DNA of 64,000 nucleotides from Heterocephalus glaber (taxonomy: Eukaryota; Chordata; Mammalia; Rodentia; Bathyergidae). The translations under genes were made by a program, and so were the position numbers. The stretch is from positions 2,079,772 through 2,143,771 of the forward strand of contig NW_004624849.1 in assembly GCF_000247695.1 (NCBI RefSeq), in the 5' to 3' direction. The notes under the pieces are model-generated. The model did not search any database, was not told where the DNA came from, and saw only the letters and a list, made by a program, of their open reading frames with translations. This document shows positions 1 to 8,811 of this stretch, piece by piece (position 1 is the stretch's first letter; every line of letters begins with the position of its first letter).

Positions 1-53
1 TAGATGAATATAATTATTATGTATCACAAACATATACTAATTAAGAAAAAACA

Positions 54-172
54 ACCAAGCATGATGGCACACACCTGTAATCCCAGCGCTCAGAAGGCTG
101 AGACAGGAGGATCACTGGAGTTTGAAGTCAGCCTGGGCTACATAGTGAGACCTTGTGTGAAAAAAGCAGGGC
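54..172 (+). repeat. B1-type SINE
   Basis: 7SL-derived SINE in sense orientation. The 'cctgtaatcccagc' core, 'gaggctgag'-like box and 'gcctgggctacatagtgag' right part are visible. A short LINE-tail-like stretch (positions 5-50) precedes it. Confidence 0.85.
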
Positions 173-352
173 TTGCATTTGATATATAAAATACTATCTT
201 TTTTTCTCCTTGCCTCTATATCTTTTCCTGTTCATCTTTTATCAAATTGAATTTACAAGTTAATTTTTAAAAAAGAACTCAGTTCTTACTAGGATTTATC
301 TTCCCTTTTAAATATGTGGGATCTCTTTTGCTATTTTGCAGTAGTTAAATTC

Positions 353-455
353 TTTTTTTGAGACCAGGTCTTGCCAGATGTAGTCCAGGCTGGCCTCAAA
401 CTCAAACTGCTGCTATCCAAGTACTGGGATTATAGGTGTGTACCACCCCACCCAG
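353..455 (-). repeat. B1-type SINE, antisense
   Basis: Begins with a T-run and 'gagaccaggtcttgcc' and ends at 'taccaccccacccag', the reverse complement of the B1 body. Confidence 0.85.
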
Positions 456-499
456 TAATAAATTTTTAGGAACTCTCCTATATCAAAAATTGTGTTATG

Positions 500-607
500 T
501 CCAGGCACTATGGTATACACCTGTAATCCTAGCTACTTGGAAGGCTTGAGTCGGGAATATAATTTTGAGACCAGCCTAGGCAATTTAGTACAACCCTGTC
601 TTAAAAT
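500..607 (+). repeat. B1-type SINE
   Basis: Divergent sense copy with 'cacctgtaatcctagctac' and 'gagaccagcctaggcaa'. Confidence 0.8.
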
Positions 608-627
608 TTTAAAAAGATAATTAAACA

Positions 628-678
628 GGCTAGGGATATAGCTCAATAGTAGAGCACCCCAGGTTCAGTCTCCAGTAT

Positions 679-684
<6 letters not shown>
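628..684 (+). repeat. ID-type SINE (old, classic form)
   Basis: The A-box-like 'tagctcaatagtagagc' is followed by the B-box-like 'ggttcagtctccagtatc'. This is the classic ID layout with 'gtagagca'. Confidence 0.75.
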
Positions 685-711
<27 letters not shown>

Positions 712-741
712 CCATACACACCCATACACATACACATACAG
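683..741. repeat. (CA)n microsatellite
   Basis: About 14 CA units followed by imperfect 'cccataca' units, grown from the tail of the preceding ID element. Confidence 0.9.
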
Positions 742-1329
742 AGAAAATTGTATGAGGAGGGCTAGACTGGGGAGCTTTCACTGGGAAGAATTTAAATGCT
801 GAATTATTTGGATAACATTAAGTATCCAGCTAAACACCAGTAAATTTATTATTCAGATTCCAAAGTCAGTAACCTTTCTTTTTTCGTTTCTACCTTTGCT
901 ATCATTAGCACAGTCTTTATACCTTTTCACCACATATAGCACCACTGTAATGATTAACAAAGCCACTCATATAATGTGCTTTTTTTCATATCCATTTGGT
1001 GCTTGCTCCTTATTATCTCTTTATGGCCAAAAGATATCTTTTTATGTATCCATACGTACTGTATTCAGTTGACATTTTGAAAATTCTTGAGAAATGCCTG
1101 TATATTAACCTGATACACTATTATATAACCTTTAACAGTTATAATTTTGAAGTCTATAAACGTAGAACATGATTTTAATATAGTAAATGGGAGGAAGGAA
1201 AGCTGTAGATAGGTACCATTATGTATCCTGTAATTACATTGATGTATATTTTTATATGCATATGGATTTGGACAAAATATGAACAGAACACTGTTAGGGG
1301 TTCAAGGTTTAGAGTCATAAATAAACAGC

Positions 1330-1475
1330 TAGCTAGAATCCTTATTAGTCATATAACTTTAAGCAAGTTATATAACTTTGCTGAGCCTCAGTTTCCTAAT
1401 TTGAAATTGGGAATAATAACAGAACCTGTCTCCTTGATTCTCCCTAGGATTAAATGAAATAATTCATGTTAAGAA
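1330..1475 (+). repeat. MIR (ancient tRNA-derived SINE)
   Basis: Contains the MIR core pattern 'gagcctcagtttcctaat', followed by 'ggattaaatgaaataa' near the 3' side. Confidence 0.75.
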
Positions 1476-1485
1476 TTTAGCAGAG

Positions 1486-1603
1486 CCAAGGACAGTAGTG
1501 CATACCTGTAGTCCCAACTACTCAGTAGGCTGAGGCAGGAGGATCACTTGAGCCCAGGAATTCAAGACTAGCCTGGGAAACATAGCAAAACTGTCTCAAA
1601 ATA
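1486..1603 (+). repeat. B1-type SINE
   Basis: Sense copy with 'gtgcatacctgtagtccc', 'aggctgaggcaggaggatc' and a 'ctgtctcaaaata' end. It lies in the intron upstream of the first CDC27 exon in view. Confidence 0.85.
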
Positions 1604-1970
1604 AAGAATTCAACAGAGTTCTTAGCACAAACACAGTAATCACTCAGTAGAAACTTGATACTAAGTCTGAAGTATGGTAGTTAAGGATTTGGTTTCTTTT
1701 TTCTCCATTATCATAATTTTGATTGATTAATTTGACTTACTGTTTTTACTTACAACAGTATCTCTTCTAAAATGGTTTAATAAAAAATAAAGTAAAATCT
1801 TTTAACAATGTTTACCATGACTGATACTTTTTGCCTCCCCTAGGAGGCCACCAGTATTTTTCCGCTGGCTTATTAAAATGCCAGATACCATGCATAGTCC
1901 ATTATTAGTTGAACTAAACTAGCAGCCAAAAGTTGTAAATTTAATAATATACTGTATTTTATACTTGCAG

Positions 1971-2088
1971 GTATGGTTTAGGAATGATTTATTACAAACA
2001 AGAAAAATTCAGCCTTGCAGAAATGCATTTCCAGAAAGCACTTGATATCAATCCTCAAAGTTCAGTTTTACTTTGCCACATTGGAGTA
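1971..2088 (+). CDS. CDC27: CDC27 (APC3) coding exon, TPR region
   Basis: First of five exons in view that encode the C-terminal part of CDC27/APC3, a TPR scaffold subunit of the anaphase-promoting complex (APC/C). APC/C is the nuclear E3 ubiquitin ligase that marks cyclins and securin for destruction. In the family the C-terminal TPRs of the APC3 dimer bind the Ile-Arg tails of CDC20, CDH1 and APC10. The exon follows the acceptor 'atacttgcag' and ends at donor 'gtaagt'. Its first base completes a Trp codon begun in the exon upstream of the window, and the frame then reads YGLGMIYYKQEKFSLAEMHF and onward to CHIGV, a canonical TPR helix pair. The whole visible part is about 186 codons, roughly residues 640-824 if the usual length of about 824 holds. 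Earlier exons are not in the window. The match to the known vertebrate protein is essentially complete. Confidence 0.97.
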
Positions 2089-2142
2089 GTAAGTAACTTT
2101 CTAAAATTACTGTTCTGTTATCTCCCTTTTAAAATACATTTG

Positions 2143-2288
2143 TTAGCCAGGTCTGATGGCACATACCTATAACCCCAGCACCCAGGAGGCTGAGTGAGGA
2201 GGATTGCCACAAATTCAAGGGCAGCCTGGGCTACATAGTGAGTTCAAGACCAGCCTGAACTACATAGCAAGACCCTGTCTCAGAAAAT
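2143..2288 (+). repeat. B1-type SINE with internal duplication
   Basis: Sense copy showing the duplicated right half: 'gcctgggctacatagtgag' then a second 'gcctgaactacatagcaag'. Its 3' flank 'aaataaatttgtta' repeats the 5' flank 'aaatacatttgtta', consistent with a target-site duplication. Confidence 0.88.
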
Positions 2289-2424
2289 CTAAATAAATAA
2301 ATTTGTTACTTGACTTAATTGCTATAGTGAAAATTAGGGCTTTTCGTTACTATTATTGAAACAGTATTCCAAGAGTCTTTCACAGCCTAAAACACTTTTT
2401 GGCTTAGCATAAAGAAGTATTACT

Positions 2425-2545
2425 GGTGTGTTCTTTTCCCTTGGGCAAGTCATTTAGCTTTCCAGAACTGTTTTATGAATGATAAGTAATAACTATCCTG
2501 TCTACCTCACAGGATTGTTATGACTCAAATGAAATTTGGGGTAAG
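2425..2545 (+). repeat. MIR (ancient SINE)
   Basis: The core 'ttgggcaagtcatttagc' is followed by 'ctgtctacctcacaggattg' and an 'aaatgaaat' region, as in MIR elements. Confidence 0.8.
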
Positions 2546-2665
2546 GAGGTCGAACCCTGGGCTTCTTCCTGCATGTTAAAAGAGCGCTGTATTGCTTCTT
2601 GGCCTTTGGCTAAGATCGAGTGTAGAAGAGCACTGTGTAGCTGAGTCCCAGTACCATCCTCTGTT
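2546..2665 (-). repeat. ID-type SINE, antisense, interrupted by a U2 fragment
   Basis: The reverse-complement ID pattern 'gtcgaaccctgggcttc', 'gcatgttaaaagagcgctgt' is interrupted at 2591 and resumes after 2636 with 'gtagctgagtcccagtacc'. Confidence 0.65.
2591..2625 (+). pseudogene. U2 snRNA 5'-end fragment (retroinserted)
   Basis: The 35 bases read 'attgcttcttggcc' then 'tttggctaagatcgag' and 'tgtag'. They match the first 36 nt of U2 snRNA apart from two C-to-T changes, one missing T in the TTTT run and one A-to-G. The left flank AAGAGCGCTGT (2580-2590) and the right flank AAGAGCACTGT (2626-2636) form an 11-base target-site duplication with one mismatch. There is no poly(A) tail. In U2 itself this segment includes part of the branch-point-pairing neighbourhood, but as a 35-nt piece without promoter or body it cannot work as a snRNA. 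Confidence 0.8.
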
Positions 2666-2721
2666 TTTTAAATAAGTCCCTAAAGTAGGTCATTGTTCTG
2701 AGTGATATAAACAGGTTCTTT

Positions 2722-2818
2722 TTTATTTATTTATTTTCTTTTTTGGTGCCGGGGATCAAACTCAGGACCTTGTGCTTTCGAGGCAGGTGGCAGCAACACT
2801 GAGCTAAATCCCCAACCC
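2722..2818 (-). repeat. ID-type SINE, antisense, 16-bp TSD
   Basis: Young ID form in reverse: 'ggtgccggggatcaaac' to 'actgagctaaatccccaac'. It is flanked by the direct repeat TATAAACAGGTTCTTT at 2706-2721 and 2819-2834. Confidence 0.95.
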
Positions 2819-3298
2819 TATAAACAGGTTCTTTGAGAGAGTTTTGAAGAACTGAATATTTACAGGACCATAAGTGTTGAAATATGTTATCTGTCTAAAT
2901 GATACACATTTTTCTTGTAAAGGGAAGACCAAGTTTTGCTTGTTTTTTAGATTTAAAGTAACCAAATACCTGCTCTAAAGATAGAATTGTGATTATCATT
3001 AATGGACACATAGTGATGGATTGGTAACCAGAGCACCTAGGTTTTCATTCCAAATCACATTATTTAAAATAATGTGATTTTCAGTGTTTTTATTGAAAAA
3101 GATTTAATCTATTAATCATTGGATGATTAATTATAAAGTCCACTTAATACAGTGGACAACCCAAGTAGGCCATACAACTTCTTCTCTTAATAGTTTTGTT
3201 ATCTTTATATTGGTTTTGAGTCACATTACTGTATTTAGTTCTCACCTTTGTTCATAAATATTAAGAGGAATCATTAATAAGATCTTTACTTTTTACAG

Positions 3299-3427
3299 GT
3301 TCAGCATGCACTGAAAAAATCTGAGAAGGCTTTGGATACCCTAAACAAAGCCATTGTTATTGATCCCAAGAACCCACTATGCAAATTTCACAGAGCCTCA
3401 GTTTTATTTGCAAATGAAAAATATAAG
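3299..3427 (+). CDS. CDC27: CDC27 (APC3) coding exon
   Basis: Follows acceptor 'ttttacag' and ends before donor 'gtaatg'. It is 129 nt, exactly 43 codons in phase 0 at both ends. It starts VQHALKKSEKALDTLNKA and ends FANEKYK, continuing directly from the previous exon and covering the next TPR helices. Exon length, phase and sequence all match the vertebrate CDC27 C-terminal TPR array. Confidence 0.97.
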
Positions 3428-3736
3428 GTAATGTATATGTCTCAATCATCTACCATGCTGTATTGTTTAAATTGTGTCCCTTCTTTTAATAACTAAGTTT
3501 CTTGTACTTTTAATTTTTGATCTGAGACAATTCATTTTCTCCTTTTTCAAAAACTATTAATTTCATTTTCTTTTGTGATTTTATTTCTTCATGAAATACA
3601 TAGGAAAGATGGGTGTGTAAGTATCTTGAAATATATGGTTATCCTTTGTAAAGACTCTGTATATAGAAAGACAGGGAGTTATTTTAAGATCTGAACCATC
3701 CTCTTAGGACCAAAATAAGTGAATAGGTGACAAATG

Positions 3737-4041
3737 AATATATGTGCATTATTCAAAAAATATTTATTGGGCTACAGGTATAGTTCAGTGATAGAGTGCT
3801 TGCCTAGCATGTGTAAAGCCTTGGGTTTGATAGCCAGCCACAACAACAACAAAATTTTCTTGAGTGCCTAATGTGTCAGGCACCAGTAATATAGTAGTCT
3901 CGTGATCACATTTCTTGCCATTCCTTTTTTTGTTGGTGGTGATGGGGATTAAACCAAGGCCTTACACATGAGAGGCAGGCACTCTACCACTGAACTATAC
4001 CTGTAGTCCAATAAATATTTTTTGAATAATACACATACATT
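3737..4041. repeat. Inverted repeat: two ID elements with shared flank
   Basis: Left arm 3737-3856 and right arm 3921-4041 are reverse complements over about 100-120 bases, separated by about 65 bases. Each arm contains a classic ID SINE (3769-3853 on +, 3928-4009 on -). Both also contain the same 30-base 5' flank with 'attcaaaaaatatttattgg'. Shared flank means this is an inverted duplication rather than two independent insertions. Confidence 0.85.
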
Positions 4042-4433
4042 ACTCCTCAAGAAGGAGAACAGGTACTGAGCAAATAAATAGAAAAGAAATAAAAATATTC
4101 TCACTATGTTGAGCACATGTAGTGAGTTATAAGAGCTTATAACAAGGAGACTAGATCTGTTTTTTTCTTTCACTTTTAAATATAGATCTGTGGCTTGATA
4201 AGAGTTGAGAAAAGAATGTAAGAAAAACAAAGTGACATAAGATTTTCTTATAATTTTATTTAATTATAATCCATGAATCCAAAATTTATTATTTAAATTT
4301 CAGGTTTCTTCTATCTTAATAAACTCAGGCTCTTTCTAAAAAAAGAGTAAGAACTACTAAGGAAGTAAGTAAAACTTAAGTACAGTACTCAGATAAACTG
4401 GGGCCAAATTATCATTCTAGTAGATTTTTTTTC

Positions 4434-4463
4434 TAGGTAAATAAATAAATAAATAAATAAATA
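4434..4463. repeat. (AAAT)n microsatellite
   Basis: Seven or so tandem AAAT units. Confidence 0.9.
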
Positions 4464-4647
4464 GATTCTTTCTCTAGAAATGTATTCTTCCAGTACACAT
4501 TGATATTTGCTGAAATTGAAAAGTACCAAACTAGTTATATCCTGACTTTTTTGAAGACTAATAAAGATATATAGAGGGATTAAATATATAGTTTTGTTTT
4601 TGTTTTTTTGGTCATTTATTCAGTAGTTCTAGTTATTGTGTCTCCCC

Positions 4648-4836
4648 CCACACACACACCAACCTCCAGTACTGGATATTAAACCCAGGTCCTTCACACT
4701 GAGCTACATCCCCAGTCTTGTTTTAATTTTTATTTTGACGTAGGGACTTGCTGAGTTGCTGGGCTAGAACTTCTAATCCTTCTGCCTCAGCCTCCCAAGT
4801 GCTGGGATTATAATTCTGCACCACTATGCCTGGCTA
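4648..4836 (-). repeat. ID fragment and B1-type SINE, both antisense
   Basis: A partial reverse ID (to 'gagctacatccccagtc', 4716) is followed by a reverse B1 (4724-4836) containing 'ctgcctcagcctcccaagtg' and ending 'ccactatgcctggc'. Confidence 0.8.
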
Positions 4837-4863
4837 TGTTTTATCATTTTAAAAAGTTCTTTT

Positions 4864-4944
4864 GGGGCCGGGGATTTAGCTCAGTGGTTTCGCCGCCTGC
4901 TGCGCAAGCGCAAGGACCCGAGTTTGATCCCCGGTACCAAAAAA
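4864..4944 (+). repeat. ID-type SINE, young form, 12-bp TSD
   Basis: Near-consensus copy with 'ggggatttagctcagtgg', body 'cgccgcctgctgcgcaagcg' and 'gatccccggtacc' plus A-tail. The direct repeat AAAAGTTCTTTT lies at 4852-4863 and 4945-4956. Confidence 0.95.
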
Positions 4945-4982
4945 AAAAGTTCTTTTATATTTAATAATCACTTTCCAAATTT

Positions 4983-5142
4983 TATTTTATTTTTTTATTT
5001 TATTTTTTTGAGACAGGGTCTCACTTTTAGTTCAAGCTAACCTTGAACTCACTATGTACCCCAGGCTGGCCTCAAACTTGTGATAGTCCTTCTGCCTCAG
5101 CCTCTCAAGTGCTGGGATTACCATCTTGCACCACACCAGCTT
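4983..5142 (-). repeat. B1-type SINE with duplication, antisense
   Basis: 'gagacagggtctcac' to 'caccacaccagc', with the two 'gccttgaactcactatg'-type modules of the duplicated form. Confidence 0.88.
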
Positions 5143-5333
5143 AATTTTTTCTTCAAGGTCCTATAATTATATATTTTCATGGGTTTATATTATCGTATTA
5201 CTTTAAATATGTAGTCAGTTTCTTTAATTGAAAGATTTTACTCAATTTATTAACACCATTTTAATACCAGCATACCTACAAGACATGCCAAGTAAATCAG
5301 CCTTAGACTTGCTTCAAGAAGCCCATGTTCTAA

Positions 5334-5434
5334 ACTGAGTATCGTGGCACATACCTATAATTCCAGCACTCAGGAAGCTGAGGCAGGAAGATTCAAGGCC
5401 AACTATATAGCAAAACTTTGTCTCCAAAAAAAAA
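5334..5434 (+). repeat. B1-type SINE, 15-bp TSD
   Basis: Short sense B1 with A-tail, flanked by AAGCCCATGTTCTAA (5319-5333) and AAGCCCGTGTTCTAA (5435-5449). Confidence 0.92.
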
Positions 5435-5595
5435 AAGCCCGTGTTCTAATCTGATCAGCTGTCTGTGCTATGAAGCATGGTGTACAACCATTTTAGAATA
5501 TGAGTCTAATGCTTGGATGAATATGAGTTTGAGGCCTACATTGAATATAAGTTGATGACTGTTACAGGAAGGACTTTTAAAAGTTACTGATTGTT

Positions 5596-5676
5596 GGGCC
5601 AGGGATTTAGCTCAGTGGTTTTGCCACCTGCTGCGCAAGTGCAAGGACCCAAGTTCGATCCCTGGTACCAAAAAAA
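5596..5676 (+). repeat. ID-type SINE, young form, 16-bp TSD
   Basis: Near-consensus ID. The direct repeat AAAGTTACTGATTGTT lies at 5580-5595 and 5677-5692. Confidence 0.95.
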
Positions 5677-5745
5677 AAAGTTACTGATTGTTTATAAAAT
5701 GCCCTAGATCCAAAATAGAAATCAAGTGGTATAAAAGTGCCACTT

Positions 5746-5880
5746 CAGGCTGGGCACAGTGGCACATGCCTGTAATCCCAATACTCAGGAGGCTAGGCAG
5801 GAGAATCATCCAGGAGTTTAAGGCGAGCCTGGGCTACATAGTGAGTTCAAGGCCACCCTGGACTACCTAGCAAAACTCTA
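5746..5880 (+). repeat. B1-type SINE
   Basis: Sense copy 'gctgggcacagtggcac' to 'actacctagcaaaactcta', duplicated form. A 3' ID fragment with a long A-tail follows at 5957-5998. Confidence 0.88.
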
Positions 5881-6255
5881 GCCAGCACCCTATTTACTTG
5901 TTCTACCAGTATCTAATCATTTAAGTCTTAAGACTTTTAGGGCAAAAGTAAAAACTCTTGAGTTCAATCCCTGGTACCCAAAAAAAAAAAAAAAAACAGT
6001 AAAAACTCTGATGCTATATTGGATACTAGTTCTAAATTAGGGAGATGCATGATATAGTAGCATAAAATTTTGGTAACAATTATACAGTCACAGAAAAAAA
6101 CACATAACAGTTCTCAGTTGTATGTGTTGTAGCAGTGAAGAATTGGAATATGTCATACTGAGAGTGATGATTTTCAAAGTGTGGACTGTGAACTTCCTAG
6201 AGTCCACAAACCTATTTCAGAAAGTCAAAACTACTTTCGTAAAAATATCTAGATG

Positions 6256-6495
6256 TGGGTCAGGGATTTAGCTCAGTGGTTCCGGCGCCTGCCTTGAAAG
6301 CACAGGGTCCTGAGTTCAATCCCTGGTACCAAAAAAAAAAAAAAAAATCTAGATTTTACCTGGGCATGGTGGCATAAACCTGTACTCCTAAGCCATGGGA
6401 GACTGAGGCTGGAGGATCACTTATGTAGCCAGCCTGGGCTACATAGTGAGTTCAAAGCCAGCCTGAACTACACAGGGAAACTTTGTCTCCAAAAA
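6256..6495 (+). repeat. Nested ID (6256-6347) and B1 (6357-6495)
   Basis: A young ID with a long A-tail sits directly 5' of a B1 copy. The target motif ATCTAGAT appears three times: before the ID, between the two elements, and after the B1 (about 6510). The simplest reading is B1 first, then ID into the left target-site copy. Confidence 0.88.
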
Positions 6496-6654
6496 AACCA
6501 AAACAAAAATATCTAGATGCTGCTTACCTCTTTCACTTTTACTTACCATGGATGGACAGTGGAATTTCCCAAATGTTACATGACAATATGGTATCGTAGC
6601 AGATTGAATATCTTCTGTCAATGAGAGATTTACATAAAAGTGTTTTTTTTTTAA

Positions 6655-6842
6655 AGTCTGCAATCTTAGCTATTCAGGAGGCTGAGACAAGAGGATCACA
6701 GCTGGGAGGCCATTTGCACAATTTACCAAGACCTTGTGTCAAAATAAAAATTTTGAAAGGTGCTGGGTACATAGCTCAGTTGCAGAGCTCTTACCCAACA
6801 GTATGAGGCCCGGGATTCTGCCCCCAGCATCACCAAAAGAAA
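6655..6842 (+). repeat. B1 fragment then ID-type SINE
   Basis: B1 left half 6655-6752 ('gctattcaggaggctgagac'), then a classic ID 6763-6842 with 'acatagctcagttgcagagc' and 'cccccagcatcacc'. Confidence 0.78.
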
Positions 6843-7062
6843 AAGTTAAACATCACTACACTTCTCACTAACTTTTTGTTCTAAAAAGCTTCAGTTATTA
6901 TTCACTAAAAATATATTATCTATTTTAACATGTAATGGGTTTGTTTTAAATTAGTAATAAATATTTTCAAAACCTGTCACTTTTAATTTCTGGTAAGTAT
7001 GATAGATATAACCCATATTAACAGAAACTCATTGGGTTCCTTGATAAACTTCAAGAATATAC

Positions 7063-7140
7063 TGGAGGAATGATGAATATCATTATATTGAATACCTAAA
7101 GTGTACCAATAAAATAAAATTTAAAAAATAAAATAAAATA
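7063..7140 (+). repeat. LINE-tail family copy (ends 'gtaccaataaaa')
   Basis: Short copy of the dispersed family described at 7988-8185: 'gatgaatatcattatattg' then 'gtaccaataaaa' and an A/T-rich tail. Confidence 0.7.
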
Positions 7141-7160
7141 ATGATAAACAGTATAGAAAA

Positions 7161-7310
7161 TACACACACACACACACACTATACTGGAGGTATGGTGGTG
7201 CATGACTGCAGTCCCACCTGCTTTGGAGGCTGAGGCAAGAAGATCACTTGAGCTCATCAGTTTGAAACTAGCCGAGGCAACATAGCAAGACTGTGTCTAA
7301 AAAAGCAACA
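7161..7310 (+). repeat. (CA)n then B1-type SINE
   Basis: A short CA run (7161-7179) is followed by a sense B1 copy (7183-7310) with 'gaggctgaggcaagaagatc'. Confidence 0.82.
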
Positions 7311-7799
7311 AAAAAAAGAAAATGAAAATGTCCTGGCACATCTGGTATCATGAGTTGTTTTTGGGGGGTGTTTTTTATTTTGTTTTGTTTTTAATTCTGA
7401 GACCAAAAAGCATGAGAAATTCTGCCCGAAGTATTAAAATCAGTTTCAGGCCTCTTCGTTGTGAAACAGACTTCATCAATATTTCATAATATTTTACAAG
7501 TATAACTCAAGGTCATAAATAGCTAATATCCATGATCATGCACCTTTTATTTTGATAACTATTCCGTATATATCCTGCATTATTTAATATTATGGGAAGA
7601 AGAAAGAACAAATCTACCTTATAAAATTATCATTTGTAATAAATCTTTTTATTCCTTAACAAAAAGGTTTGATTCTCAGACATATTCACCCTGTCATTTG
7701 CTTTGAATTTCTCTCATGTTGCTGGCCATTAGAAAGAGGATGAGAGGTATTAAGGATGCCCTAGGTGGACCACTTACATGCTTACCTGGAAAACATAGC

Positions 7800-7871
7800 T
7801 TCCCCACCACCACCACTGATACTGAGGCTTGATTAAACCCAGGACTTTCCCATTGAGCTACATCTCTAGCC
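7800..7871 (-). repeat. ID-type SINE, antisense, old
   Basis: Reverse ID: 'gattaaacccaggac' to 'gagctacatctctagcc'. Confidence 0.7.
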
Positions 7872-7890
7872 TTTTTTGGTTTGCTTTTGA

Positions 7891-7943
7891 GGTTGGGGTT
7901 GGGGTTGGGGTTGGGGTTGGGGTTGGGTTGGGTTGGGTTGGTT
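7891..7943. repeat. (GGGGTT)n / (GGGTT)n tract
   Basis: Several perfect GGGGTT units pass into GGGTT units: a G-rich strand with many closely spaced G-runs of three or four. Confidence 0.93.
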
Positions 7944-7987
7944 TGGTTTTGTATTACAAAGACTGGGCTCAAATTTGGAATCCTCCT

Positions 7988-8185
7988 AAAAATATGAGAA
8001 AAGGAAAAAATGGAAACAAAGTCTTTGTAAATAGGGAAGGGTGGAGGGGTTGAAGGGAGTCTAGGGGAATGGGGAAAAAATAAGAACCAAGATATAACAT
8101 GTAAAGGTACAAGTTCTTAATGATGAATGTCATTGTATTGTATACCTAAAATGTACCAATAAACTTGATGAAAAAAGAAAAAAAC
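7988..8185 (+). mobile_element. 5'-truncated LINE-tail insertion, 13-bp TSD
   Basis: AT-rich 198-bp copy beginning 'aaaatatgagaaaagg', with 'tgaatgtcattgtattgta', 'gtaccaataaa' (poly(A) signal) and an A-rich end. The flanks TTGGAATCCTCCT (7975-7987) and TTGCAATCCTCCT (8186-8198) duplicate a piece of the antisense B1 that it entered. TSDs and A-tail show that it moved by LINE retrotransposition. It is most likely the 3' end of a rodent L1. Confidence 0.8.
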
Positions 8186-8198
8186 TTGCAATCCTCCT

Positions 8199-8512
8199 GC
8201 CTCAGACTCTCAAGAGTTGCTGGGATTACAGTTGTGCACCACTGTACTTCTATTCTTTATCCTCATACTCTTTCTAAGGAATTAAAACTAAAGTTTTAAG
8301 CATTGTGGCACACAGTTATAATCCCAATATTTGGGAGGCTGAAGCAGGAGGGTCACAAGTTATAAGATATCGAGGACTACATAGCAAGACTGTCTCAAAA
8401 ATATACACACACATGTATATACATACATATGTAAAAATAAATAGAAACAGCTGATTTTGTGCTTGCCTGGGATATGTGAGGTCCTAGATTTGGTCCCCAG
8501 TATTCTTAGAAA
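8199..8512. repeat. B1 and ID fragments
   Basis: Remainder of an antisense B1 (8199-8255), a sense B1 (8297-8400) and an old ID (8447-8512, 'tgcttgcctgggatatgtg'). Confidence 0.72.
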
Positions 8513-8811
8513 AAAAGGCGGATAATCTCTGTAGACATGAAAATAAAGTAAAATATTCATAATATAGAAAACTCATATGTACCCACTTTAAGTATATTAT
8601 GTGTATGGAGTGTTGTGTATGTTTTGACACATGGACATAGTACTTAGGTCTTGTTTTTGCTTTTTTTTAAGCTACAATTTAACACCTATAAATCTAGTAC
8701 TCCATGAAGAATGGACCAGGATTTATTTAACTAGGCTGAAGTTAGACACCATGATTGTAGTGTTTTGCAATAAAAATGATGTTGGGTTGAATGTTCTTAA
8801 ACTGTATGATG

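Larger units (their letters stand above)
6160..7425 (+). mobile_element. hAT-Charlie-like DNA transposon remnant, interrupted
   Basis: Four collinear pieces (6160-6250, 6505-6625, 6843-7062, 7378-7425) resemble an old hAT-Charlie-type element. It opens near 'ttttcaaagtgtggactgtg' and closes near 'gagaccaaaaagcatgagaa', the usual terminal wording of that group. ID, B1 and LINE-tail insertions separate the pieces. No transposase reading frame is left. Family identification is from memory of the consensus pattern. Confidence 0.55.

Noticed and set aside
4864..4944. tRNA gene, because of A-box and B-box-like motifs in ID copies
   Set aside because: The cloverleaf stems are not maintained, an A-tail and TSD are present, and dozens of copies exist: SINEs, not tRNA genes.
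7694..7972. Frame with NPNPNP repeat on the - strand
   Set aside because: Translation of the (GGGGTT)n tract.
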